Shown: piece by piece, positions 56,630 to 64,000 of the stretch
How positions within the stretch are numbered: position 1 is the first letter of the stretch
How the letters are laid out: each line of letters starts with the position of its first letter
Assembly: GCF_002149015.1 (NCBI RefSeq)
Contig: NZ_NGFO01000014.1
Coordinates: forward strand, 80,743 to 144,742
From: Gordonia lacunae
GTDB lineage: Bacteria; Actinomycetota; Actinomycetes; Mycobacteriales; Mycobacteriaceae
Reading direction: 5' to 3'
DNA length: 64,000 nt
Program-made: the position numbers and the translations under genes
Notes under the pieces: model-generated
Databases searched by the model: none
What the model was told of the DNA's origin: nothing
The model's input: the letters and a program-made list of their open reading frames with translations, nothing else

Positions 56630-57745
56630 ATGACGCATGTGTGCGCAACTCGGGAAACGACCGAGGACATCACCCGGGACATCACCCCGGACAGCCGTTC
56701 CTTCCCTTCCGTGGAGGAGCTGACCGACGCGCTGGGTGAGCAGGGCTACCTGATCGGTCCGGAACTGGCGGTCGTCGTCCATCTCGCGACGCTCCTCGAC
56801 CGGCCCCTCCTGCTGGAGGGGCCGGCCGGGGTCGGCAAGACGGAGCTGGCGAAGGCGTTGGCGGCGGCATCGGGGCGCGAGCTCGTCCGACTGCAGTGCT
56901 ACGAGGGTCTCGACGAGTCGCGTGCTCTCTACGAATGGGATTACGCGCGACAGCTTCTCCATGTGCAGATGCTGCGCGATCGGATCAGTGCCGAACTCGC
57001 CGCCGAGACGACCCTCTCGGCCGCCGGTGCGGCGCTGGCGCGCGCCGAGGTCGGGGTCTACACCGAGGACTTCCTGGTGGCCCGACCACTGATGGCGGCC
57101 ATCACGTCGCCGTCGCCGACGGTCCTGCTCGTGGACGAGATCGACCGCACCGACGAGGCGATGGAGGCGGTCATGCTCGAGGTCCTCGCCGAGCGCCAGG
57201 TGACCGTCCCCGAACTCGGGACGTTCACGGCGCGCTCGTCACCGTGGGTCATCCTGACCTCCAACGACACCCGGGAACTCTCGCCGGCGCTCAAGCGTCG
57301 CTGCCTGCACTTCCAGGTCGACTACCCGGACCCGCAGACGGAACGGGACATCGTCGCGGTCCGCGCACCCGACGTCGAGGAGACGGTCATCGGCGAGGTG
57401 GTCGACCTCGCGCGTCGCCTCCGAGAGCTCCCGTTGCGCAAGAGTCCGTCCATCGCGGAGGTGATCGACGCCGCGCGGGCCGCCTCCTACCTCGGCGCCC
57501 GGGACGGGAAGGCGGGGGAGCCGATCGGCGCGCATCACCACGGCGCTCTGCTGGCGTTGCTCGTGAAGTTCGGCTCCGACGGTGAGATCGCCCGGCGCGC
57601 ACTGTCCTCCGCGACCGACCCGGGCTCCTCCCCGGCGGCCGGGTCGCCGATCGGCGTCGACGGGACGACACCCGGCGGGTCGGTGACCGCCCGCGCGTTC
57701 GGTGCCGGCCGTGCCCGCAGTGCGGGTGTCCGCCCGGGTCGATGA
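56630..57745 (+). CDS. MoxR-family AAA+ ATPase
   Basis: A 371-residue AAA+ ATPase. Walker A is EGPAGVGKTELAK (about residue 65), Walker B is VLLVDEIDRTDE (about residue 165), sensor 1 is ILTSNDTR, and the arginine finger region is PALKRRC. The C-terminal lid follows, then a Gly/Pro/Ser-rich tail. MoxR ATPases work with VWA-domain partners to insert cofactors or metals or to activate enzymes (for example CbbQ-CbbO, and the CO dehydrogenase pair CoxD-CoxE). The VWA gene overlaps its stop (ATGA). It probably matures Mno or the second dehydrogenase (inference). Confidence 0.92.
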   Translation: MTHVCATRETTEDITRDITPDSRSFPSVEELTDALGEQGYLIGPELAVVVHLATLLDRPLLLEGPAGVGKTELAKALAAASGRELVRLQCYEGLDESRALYEWDYARQLLHVQMLRDRISAELAAETTLSAAGAALARAEVGVYTEDFLVARPLMAAITSPSPTVLLVDEIDRTDEAMEAVMLEVLAERQVTVPELGTFTARSSPWVILTSNDTRELSPALKRRCLHFQVDYPDPQTERDIVAVRAPDVEETVIGEVVDLARRLRELPLRKSPSIAEVIDAARAASYLGARDGKAGEPIGAHHHGALLALLVKFGSDGEIARRALSSATDPGSSPAAGSPIGVDGTTPGGSVTARAFGAGRARSAGVRPGR

Positions 57746-59307
57746 CCCTGATGACTGCGACGTCGACGAGCCCGGTGCCCGTGGCCGCGTCGAGGCGGGC
57801 GGACCCGCTCGACCTGGTCGCGGTCGCGTTCGGAAGGGTGCTGCGGAGCTCCGGGGTCGCGGCCTCGCCCGCCGAGGTCATCGAGATCCGGCGGACCCTG
57901 TCGATGGTCGGGGCCGCCGAGCCGGTGGTCCTACGTGCGGCGCTACGGAGCGTGTGCGTCAAATACGGTTACGAGACGGCAGGTTTCGAGCGTGCCTTCG
58001 GACTGTTCTTCCTCGGCACCGAACCCGATGAGGCGGACGAGGACGACCTTCCCCGGACCCGCGGCGTCGCGGCCGATCTGCCCGATGACGTGGTCTGGGA
58101 CGAGGAATTCGAGGGTGCTGCCCGCCAGATAGGCGCCGACGAGCACACCGACGAGATCGGTCACCTGATGGCCGACGATCCCGACGCCGCGCACCGCGAC
58201 GCCGAGAGCGCTCACCGGGAGGAGAACGACTTCAGCGTCTCGGCCGGCGCCGAACAGCTCGGCGTCGACCCCGACGGCGGTACGACCGGTGGGGGAGTGA
58301 CGTACACGGTCGAGGTCGACACCGCCGACTCGGCGACTGTCGGCGAGTTGACCGGATCGGCGGCCCGCGTCTCGAGCCGGCCGCTCGGGCTGGCCGGCGC
58401 CCACGCCATCCTCGCCGCACTCGACGCCTACGACCCGCGCAAGGCATACGGCTCCGACGGCAACGACGACCTCGGCGCCGCCCGGCGGGCCGAACTCGAA
58501 CGGGCACTGGGTGCTTTCGTCGATGCGCTGGTCGCCCGGTTGGACGCCGACGGCGGCGCCGAGGCGGTGTCCGGCGCCGACCGGCGGGCCGAGGGGTACG
58601 TCGACCAGGCCGAGATCGATCGCGCCTGCCACCGGCTGATCCAGCGCATGCGCGGCGCCCCGCGTCGGGTGGTCCGCCCGGTCGACCGCGGTGCCCTCGA
58701 CATCCGCGCGACCATGCGCGCGGCGGTCGCGACCGACGGTGTACCCGCCGAACTGTGGCGGCGCCGCAGGCGGCCCGGTCCGGTCCGGATGCTGGTCCTC
58801 GTCGACGTGTCGTTGTCGGTCCGCCCGGTCACCGGGTTCATCCTGCGTCTGGCACAGACACTGCACCGCTTCGGCGATCGATGTGAGGTCGTCGCGTTCG
58901 TTGATCGACCGGTGCGCGTCACGACCGCACTGCGGACCGCGGCGGCCGACTCTGCTCTCGCGGCAGTGCTCGCCGCCGACGGTCTGGATCTCGCCGCGAC
59001 GAGCGACTACGGGCGGATGTTCGGCGAGTTGCTGGGCGACTTCGGGGACCTGATCAGCAGGCGGACGTCGGTGCTCGTCGTCGGGGACGCGCGCAGCAAC
59101 GGACTCGACCCGCGTGTCGACCTCGTCGCCGAGATCGGTCGCCGGTCGCACCGGGTCGCCTGGATCACGCCGGAACCCGAACGCTACTGGTCGCAATCCG
59201 GGTGTGCGATGGCCGACTACGCCGAACACTGCAGCGGTGTCGTCAGCGTCCGAGACGGCGCCGAGATGCTCGCGCGCTGCGACGAGTTGGGTGCGGCGCT
59301 CAGATGA
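57742..59307 (+). CDS. CoxE-like VWA-domain protein
   Basis: A 521-residue protein. The N-terminal helical part (about residues 20-90) is followed by an acidic, low-complexity middle (about 90-200, many Asp, Glu and Ala), then a helical segment with Arg-rich RRVVRPVDRGALDIR (about 305-325), then the VWA domain (about 350-520). The metal-adhesion site (MIDAS) is intact as LVDVSLSVRP (DxSxS) with the later SDYGRMF and VVGDARSNG acidic residues. It is the expected partner of the MoxR ATPase next to it and starts inside its stop codon. Confidence 0.9.
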   Translation: MTLMTATSTSPVPVAASRRADPLDLVAVAFGRVLRSSGVAASPAEVIEIRRTLSMVGAAEPVVLRAALRSVCVKYGYETAGFERAFGLFFLGTEPDEADEDDLPRTRGVAADLPDDVVWDEEFEGAARQIGADEHTDEIGHLMADDPDAAHRDAESAHREENDFSVSAGAEQLGVDPDGGTTGGGVTYTVEVDTADSATVGELTGSAARVSSRPLGLAGAHAILAALDAYDPRKAYGSDGNDDLGAARRAELERALGAFVDALVARLDADGGAEAVSGADRRAEGYVDQAEIDRACHRLIQRMRGAPRRVVRPVDRGALDIRATMRAAVATDGVPAELWRRRRRPGPVRMLVLVDVSLSVRPVTGFILRLAQTLHRFGDRCEVVAFVDRPVRVTTALRTAAADSALAAVLAADGLDLAATSDYGRMFGELLGDFGDLISRRTSVLVVGDARSNGLDPRVDLVAEIGRRSHRVAWITPEPERYWSQSGCAMADYAEHCSGVVSVRDGAEMLARCDELGAALR

Positions 59308-59381
59308 GGTGGGTAGCGTCGGGGTACCGGTGAGCCGGGACGGTCGGTGTGGTCGGGGCGGACGGATGGGAGGCAGGTCGG

Positions 59382-60557
59382 ATGCTGGGTGACGCGCGCC
59401 GGCGGACATCGGGCCAGGTCGCCAAGTTCCACACACCGGAGATCGTCCTGGGACCAGGAGCCTTCGGGGAGGTGCCGGTGGCGACGGCGGGACTCGGGAT
59501 GCGCCGGCCGTTCGTGGTCAGCGACCGTTGCCTGGAACGCACGCCCTGGTACGCACAGCTCATCGCCGGGCTGCGTGCCGGCGGGCTCGACGCGGCGGCA
59601 TACCTGGACGTGTCGCCCAATCCGCGGTCCGGTGAGGTCGCGGCTGCGTTTCTGGCCTACAAGGCGCACGATGCCGACGGCCTCGTCGCCCTGGGCGGCG
59701 GTTCGGTGATCGATGCCGCCAAAGGGGTTGCCGTGCTGGCCGCCAACGGGGGTCACATCCTCGAATACGAGGGGATAGACCGCGCCCGACGGCCGCTCCC
59801 GCCGCTCATCGCGGTGCCGACGACGGCCGGCAGCGGCGCGGACGTCTCCCAGTTCTGCATCATCAACGACGCCGAGCGGCGGACAAAGGTGACCATCATC
59901 GGGCGGTCACTCGTGCCGGACGTGACGGTGAGCGACCCGACCCTGCTGATGACCGCGCCGGCCGAGGTCACCGCCCAGGTCGGGATGGACGTGCTGACCC
60001 ACTGCGTCGAGGCCTATGTCTCGCTGGCACACGGCCGGCTCACGGATTCGCTTGCGCTGGAATCGATCCGTGGAGTCTGGACGCATCTCGAGCGGCTCGT
60101 CGACGACCCGCGTGATCGGGTGGCGGCCGAGGAGATGTCACTGGCCGCGCTGCGTGCGGGGATGGCGTTCACCAACGCGATCCTCGGCGCGACCCACGCG
60201 ATGAGTCACCCGGTCGGCGGGCACTGCGACGCGCCGCACGGTGCGATCAACGCCGTCCTGCTGCCGCACGTGATCCGGTACAACGCCCACGTGTGCGCGG
60301 ACGGGTTCGTCGACCTGGCCGACGCCATCGGGGTCGAGACCTCCGGCGACGCCCGGACCGTCGCCGACCGGCTGGCCGATGCGATCGCCGCGCTCGGCGC
60401 CCGGGTCGGCATGCCGGCGTCACTGGAACCGCTGGGCGTGCGCAGCGCCGACCTCGACCGCCTCACCACCCACGCGCTGGCCGATTCGTGCATGACCACC
60501 AACCCGCGACGACCGCAGGCCGCGGGCATCCGGGACCTCTACGCCGAAGCGCTGTGA
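59382..60557 (+). CDS. Iron-containing alcohol dehydrogenase, 1,3-propanediol type
   Basis: A second group III alcohol dehydrogenase of 391 residues, clearly diverged from Mno. The NAD-binding motif is ALGGGSVIDAAKG (about residue 110). The metal ligands fit D and H of GMDVLTHCVEAY, then the His residues in HAMSHPVGGH and APHGAIN. The ATG at 59382 has GGGAGG 8 nt upstream; a GTG at 59349 would add 11 residues without a ribosome site. In M. smegmatis the homologous position is annotated as a 1,3-propanediol dehydrogenase. It may act on diols or aldehydes made by Mno. Confidence 0.87.
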   Translation: MLGDARRRTSGQVAKFHTPEIVLGPGAFGEVPVATAGLGMRRPFVVSDRCLERTPWYAQLIAGLRAGGLDAAAYLDVSPNPRSGEVAAAFLAYKAHDADGLVALGGGSVIDAAKGVAVLAANGGHILEYEGIDRARRPLPPLIAVPTTAGSGADVSQFCIINDAERRTKVTIIGRSLVPDVTVSDPTLLMTAPAEVTAQVGMDVLTHCVEAYVSLAHGRLTDSLALESIRGVWTHLERLVDDPRDRVAAEEMSLAALRAGMAFTNAILGATHAMSHPVGGHCDAPHGAINAVLLPHVIRYNAHVCADGFVDLADAIGVETSGDARTVADRLADAIAALGARVGMPASLEPLGVRSADLDRLTTHALADSCMTTNPRRPQAAGIRDLYAEAL

Positions 60558-61936
60558 TGACCGGTCCGTCGCCCGAGCGAAGCGCTCTTCCCGAACAAGC
60601 CGACCTCGACAGCCTGGTCGGGCTCCGCAGCGTCAAGGGCAGCCACTACGCGGCGCTGCGCGGGGTCGAGGCGCGGCTGAGTCGGGTGGTCGGTGCGCTG
60701 GAGCGGATCTCGCGTGCTCTCGTCCGTACCGCCGAAGGGCCCGAGGCACTGGTCATCGCGGTCGTCGAGGCGGCGCGCGACCACCTCGGCGCGGACTGGG
60801 TCGTCTTCGCGCTCGCGGACGGGCGGTTGGAACAATCCGCCCCGCGCCACCTGATCAGCGCGGGCAGCGGCCGGCTCTACGCCTTCGAGGGTTCCGAACG
60901 GGCCGCCGCGCCCGACGACCTGCCCGATGAGGTGCTCAACCGGCTCAACGACATCCTGCGCGGACACGAGACCGTGCTGCACGGCGCGATCCTGCAGGAG
61001 GACCACGTTCACGTGCCGGTCGAACTCGACGGCAACGTGGTCGGGGGACTGTCGGCCTGGACACCGGTCGGTCGACTGGTCGACCCCACGGACCTGGTCG
61101 TCCTGCGCATCCTGGCCAGTCAGGCGATCGTCGCCTTGCTCAACGCCGAGTTGTTCTCCGAGACCGACAGCCACGCAATGGAACTCGCGAAGCGGAACAC
61201 CGAGCTCGAACGCACCCAGCGGGAGCTGTCGGCGGCGATGCGGGCGACCGTGCTCAACGAGGAGCGCGCCCGGATCGCCCGGGAACTCCACGACTCCGTC
61301 ACCCAGTCGGTGCTGTCGGCAGGCGTACAGATCGAACTGTGCCGCGACCTCGTCGAGGGTCCCGCGCTCGATCGCCTGGAGATGGCCGGCCGGCTGACCA
61401 AGGAGGCCGTCGGACAGTTGAGGTCGTTCATCTACGCGCTCAACAACGCGACGAATGCGCCGTCGCCCAGCGTGCGCGACGTCCTGACCGAACTGTGCTC
61501 GCTGCACATGCCCCCGGACCTGCGGACGGCCGTCCACGTACGCGGCCGGGCGCGAGAGCTGGCCGACGAGGTGCAGCACGCCCTCCTGCGCATCGCCGGC
61601 GAGGCCCTGTTCAACGCCGCCGTCCATGCCCGCGCCCACCAGGTCACCGTGACGCTCACCTACTCCGCGGACACCGTCGGGCTGTCGGTCGACGACGACG
61701 GCATCGGAGATCCCGAGCATCTGCGCCGCGTGATGCGCACCGCGTCGCTGGGCGATCTCACCGCCGGCCGGCACCGCGGCCTGGCGAACATGTCGTATCG
61801 CGCCGCCGAACTCGGGGGCGAACTCCGGATCCGCCGGTCGCGCATCGGCGGGATCAGGGTCGCGGTGACACTGCCGATCGGCACGACGAGCGCCGCCGTC
61901 GCGGACGATCCGCTCGGAACGAAGGAGTTCGGTTGA
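60557..61936 (+). CDS. Sensor histidine kinase, MnoS-like
   Basis: A 459-residue soluble kinase. A GAF-type sensory domain covers about residues 55-200, then a coiled-coil linker (NTELERTQRELSAAMRA), then the HisKA_3 dimerisation domain with the phospho-acceptor His in IARELHDSVTQSVLSAG (about residue 243), then the HATPase_c domain with VDDDGIGDP and GLANMSYRAAELGG near the C-terminus. It has no membrane span, so it senses a cytoplasmic signal. The ATG shares a base with the preceding stop (TGATG). With the LuxR-type regulator next door it resembles the MnoS-MnoR pair that controls diol/alcohol use in Mycolicibacterium smegmatis. Confidence 0.88.
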   Translation: MTGPSPERSALPEQADLDSLVGLRSVKGSHYAALRGVEARLSRVVGALERISRALVRTAEGPEALVIAVVEAARDHLGADWVVFALADGRLEQSAPRHLISAGSGRLYAFEGSERAAAPDDLPDEVLNRLNDILRGHETVLHGAILQEDHVHVPVELDGNVVGGLSAWTPVGRLVDPTDLVVLRILASQAIVALLNAELFSETDSHAMELAKRNTELERTQRELSAAMRATVLNEERARIARELHDSVTQSVLSAGVQIELCRDLVEGPALDRLEMAGRLTKEAVGQLRSFIYALNNATNAPSPSVRDVLTELCSLHMPPDLRTAVHVRGRARELADEVQHALLRIAGEALFNAAVHARAHQVTVTLTYSADTVGLSVDDDGIGDPEHLRRVMRTASLGDLTAGRHRGLANMSYRAAELGGELRIRRSRIGGIRVAVTLPIGTTSAAVADDPLGTKEFG

Positions 61937-62589
61937 GCGACAACGCCAACAGACGTCCCATCCGGACACTGCTCGTCGACGACCACGCCCTGCTGCGCCA
62001 GGGCATGCGGTCGCTGCTGGAACGCGAGGACGTGGTCGACGTGGTCGGCGAGGCGGGTTCGGCCGACGCTGCCCTCGCCGAGGTGAACGCGCACCGTCCA
62101 GATGTCGTGGTCGTCGATCTGAAGCTGTCCGCCGGGACCGAGTACGAGGGCCTGCGCCTCATCAAGGAGATCGCGCAGCGCCACCCGGACGTCGCGGCGC
62201 TGGTGCTCACCACGTTCCTCGACGATGACCTGGTGGTTCGCGCCGTGCGCGCAGGAGCCCGGGGATACGTGGTGAAGGACGTCGACACGACCGAACTCGT
62301 GCGCGCGATCCAGGCCGTGTCCGGCGGCGGCAGCGCCTTCGACCCACGCAGCGCGGCCGTCGTGTTGCGTGCGGTGTCGGGCGAGAACGAGACGTCCGAA
62401 GCGCTCAGCGACCGGGAGCGTGAGGTGCTGCGTCTGCTTGCCGACGGGCTGGCCAACAAGCGGATCGGCGAGACGTTGTACATCTCGGAATCGACCGTGA
62501 AGTTCCATATTCGCAACATCATTCGCAAGCTCGGAGTATCCAAGCGGACCGATGCGGTCTACATCGCCAGCAAGCGCGGGCTGATCTGA
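61933..62589 (+). CDS. LuxR-type response regulator, MnoR-like
   Basis: A 218-residue NarL/FixJ-type regulator. The receiver domain has the acidic pair in TLLVDDHALLRQG, the phospho-Asp in VVVVDLKLS (about residue 57) and the conserved Lys in YVVKDVDT. The C-terminal LuxR helix-turn-helix is LSDREREVLRLLADG to STVKFHIRNIIRKLGV. It starts at a TTG that overlaps the kinase stop, with AAGGAG 5 nt upstream. It is the obvious candidate to bind the inverted repeats upstream of mno. Confidence 0.9.
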   Translation: MSDNANRRPIRTLLVDDHALLRQGMRSLLEREDVVDVVGEAGSADAALAEVNAHRPDVVVVDLKLSAGTEYEGLRLIKEIAQRHPDVAALVLTTFLDDDLVVRAVRAGARGYVVKDVDTTELVRAIQAVSGGGSAFDPRSAAVVLRAVSGENETSEALSDREREVLRLLADGLANKRIGETLYISESTVKFHIRNIIRKLGVSKRTDAVYIASKRGLI

Positions 62590-62607
62590 GGCGACGGCGG
62601 TTCGGGG

Positions 62608-63471
62608 TCAGGAGCCGGGGGTGAGGACCAGCCAGCCACCGTGGTCGACGACGATCTCGGCTCCGGTGTGCGGGACCGCTCGAGCCCAGTCGTACACGTC
62701 GTCCTCGGTGAGCCGGACGAGGTGGCCGAAGTGCGGGCTCGGTTCGTCTTCGAACGGCACGCCGATGACCACGCGCCTCCGGGCGACCCGCAGCGCTTCG
62801 CCGATCGCGGTGTGCGCGGCGGCGGGATCGAGGTGTTCGAGGAGATGGATCAGCGTCACCGTGTCGGCCGAGTCGGCCGGGTAGGGGAGAGCGGTCGCAT
62901 CGCCGATGGACGCGACGACGGGCAGTCCGAGCCGATGGGCAGCGCGGGAGAGCAACGACACCGCTCCGGGCGAGATGTCGCAGGCAGAGACATTCAGGCC
63001 GTCCACCGCGCAGGCGAGGGCGAAGAAGCCGAAACACGATCCCACCTCGAGGACGGTCCGGCCGACGATCAGACTCTGCGCACGTTCGTGAACTGGAGCG
63101 AATGCCGATGCGCCCGTGCGTAGTTCGCGCAGTGAGTTGTCGTAGAAGGCCGACCAGGCCTCGTCGGGCGTGCCCGCCGAGGTACGGATGATGCCCATCG
63201 CCGCGGATTCGAACTGCGCCTGACCGGTCAACAGGCCGGCCTCGACGAGAGCGACGAGTCCGTCGACGACCACCGCGTCGGAGATGCTGCGTTCGTCGAA
63301 GGGATGGGCGATGTGCAGGACGCCGCTCTGTTCACGCCAGGAGAGGAGCCCGCACCGCGAGAAACCCGGCGGGACAAGCGGAGATCGGCGAACCCGCAGT
63401 GGAGGTTTCGGCGCCGGCGATGCATCGACAGGCGCGATGGTGGAGGTCGTTGCCAGATCGAATGCGGTCAT
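62608..63471 (-). CDS. mftM: SAM-dependent methyltransferase, mycofactocin MftM-like
   Basis: A 287-residue class I methyltransferase. The N-terminal domain (about residues 1-110) includes CGLLSWREQSGVLHIAHPF, and the SAM domain has motif I VLEVGSCFGFFALA (about residue 147), ACDISPGA and [14 protein letters not shown]. In M. smegmatis the corresponding gene of the mno region encodes MftM, which methylates the oligoglucose chain of mycofactocin. Position and architecture fit, but I could not align it. It is convergent with the response regulator (18 bp between the stops). The start is the ATG at 63471 (MTAFDLATTS). Confidence 0.72.
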   Translation of the reverse strand: MTAFDLATTSTIAPVDASPAPKPPLRVRRSPLVPPGFSRCGLLSWREQSGVLHIAHPFDERSISDAVVVDGLVALVEAGLLTGQAQFESAAMGIIRTSAGTPDEAWSAFYDNSLRELRTGASAFAPVHERAQSLIVGRTVLEVGSCFGFFALACAVDGLNVSACDISPGAVSLLSRAAHRLGLPVVASIGDATALPYPADSADTVTLIHLLEHLDPAAAHTAIGEALRVARRRVVIGVPFEDEPSPHFGHLVRLTEDDVYDWARAVPHTGAEIVVDHGGWLVLTPGS

Positions 63472-63666
63472 GTGTCGACCGTAGGAGCGCCCTGACCTGC
63501 GCATAACTGACCGAGCGGTGGTGATGACCTGTCCGAAAGGACGGTTTGCGACGCACGTCACATCGATGTGATTCACCGGATTTGCCGTGGGGCAGAGCTT
63601 CTCGGTCCCACTCGGAGACCCGTGACCTGCACCGATAGACGGCCCGGGGGACGCCGAACTGGCGAT

Positions 63667-63695
63667 TTGACCCCGGCGATCCGGTTGCGTAACTT
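63667..63695 (+). promoter_or_regulatory. ribosomal RNA operon promoter, upstream
   Basis: TTGACC (63667-63672) and TAACTT (63690-63695) with a 17-bp spacer, the best sigma-70-type match in the window, within the 529-bp gene-free stretch between mftM and the right edge. Confidence 0.65.
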
Positions 63696-63868
63696 TCTTC
63701 AAGTCAGCGAGCCACGGCGCCGCCCCGGAAGGCCTGAGAGGGTCTGATGGTGGGGAGTGGAGACCGGGTTTTTTGTTGGCCGCCCCAATGTATGTCTGGT
63801 TCGAGTCGTTGTGGCTCGGGTAGAGTGGTGGGGGTTGCTGGGTCTTCCTGGTTCGGAATTCTTCGGGG

Positions 63869-63898
63869 TTGCGGGCTGGGGTTTGGGTCTGGTAGGCT
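63869..63898 (+). promoter_or_regulatory. ribosomal RNA operon promoter, downstream
   Basis: TTGCGG (63869-63874) and TAGGCT (63893-63898) with an 18-bp spacer. A further -10-like TAGAGT at 63821 lacks a clear -35 box. Multiple stacked promoters are usual for rrn operons of this order. Confidence 0.55.
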
Positions 63899-63904
63899 GG
63901 AAGA

Positions 63905-64000
63905 GTTGCCCCGGAGACGGGTGTAGCTTGGATGGTTGGAACAAGTCTGCTGGTGAAAGCCCTGGTAGGGGTGAGTATTTGGTGGGTGTGTGTTCTTTGA
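63905..64000 (+). other. ribosomal RNA operon leader ending in boxA
   Basis: The transcribed leader of an rrn operon. The last ten bases, TGTTCTTTGA (63991-64000), match the conserved boxA-type antitermination element (TGTTxTTTGAGAAC) of mycobacterial and related rrn leaders, which lies a short way before the 16S gene. The 16S gene would begin beyond the window. murA upstream of an rrn operon is the known mycobacterial arrangement. Confidence 0.7.

Noticed and set aside
63699..63944. Minus-strand 81-codon frame in the rrn leader region
   Set aside because: Pro/Thr/His-rich product from G/T-skewed promoter and leader DNA; no homology pattern or start signal.

Overview
The window is GC-rich and its gene order is that of a mycolic-acid actinobacterium (order Mycobacteriales/Corynebacteriales). 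Supporting traits are a fused E1-E2 2-oxoglutarate dehydrogenase (Kgd/OdhA), an ATP synthase with a fused b-delta subunit, the order argS-lysA-hom-thrC-thrB-rho-rpmE-prfA-prmC-tsaC-wecA-atp-DUF2550-ATR-murA, and a mycofactocin-type alcohol oxidation locus. I infer Gordonia or a close relative. That genus call rests on general resemblance only, not on a database search.

Layout. 1-6953: a surface glycolipid-type locus with three UGT-fold glycosyltransferases (one divergent and cut by the window edge) and two WS/DGAT- or PapA-like acyltransferases, partly with 4-bp overlaps. 7015-16732 (minus strand): kgd, then a translationally coupled set of GST-like reductase, EcsC-like membrane protein and a 1304-residue fused ABC exporter. 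16852-22631: a DHA2-type MFS exporter and sbcD-sbcC. 22688-22839: tRNA-Arg(CCG) followed by a long inverted repeat. 22884-26511: VOC protein, esterase, small methyltransferase, DUF305 and DUF3105 proteins. 26662-33138: argS, lysA, hom, thrC, thrB, a tightly packed aspartate-family operon. 33200-35535: rho with a long leader. 35536-36116: a gene-free stretch with 42-bp tandem repeats and a nested inverted repeat. 36117-38274 (minus): a HemS-like protein and a flavodoxin-less CysJ-like reductase behind a candidate iron box. 38578-44084: rpmE, prfA, prmC, tsaC, an unusual SHMT paralogue, wecA. 44107-52554: the complete atpIBEF-(b-delta)-AGDC operon with promoter and terminator. 52694-55142: DUF2550 protein, cobalamin adenosyltransferase, murA. 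55282-63471: NDMA/mycofactocin-dependent alcohol dehydrogenase (Mno), MoxR ATPase, CoxE-like VWA protein, a second iron-type alcohol dehydrogenase, a two-component system resembling MnoSR and a methyltransferase resembling MftM. 63667-64000: stacked promoters and the boxA-containing leader of a ribosomal RNA operon whose 16S gene lies beyond the right edge.

Most of the window is conserved housekeeping DNA. The parts most worth a second look are the glycosyltransferase/acyltransferase locus, the MoxR-VWA pair between two iron-type alcohol dehydrogenases, the SHMT paralogue with altered active-site residues, the heme-handling pair, the natural Asn at AtpE position 28, and the repeat island after rho. 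I saw no CRISPR array, insertion sequence or prophage.
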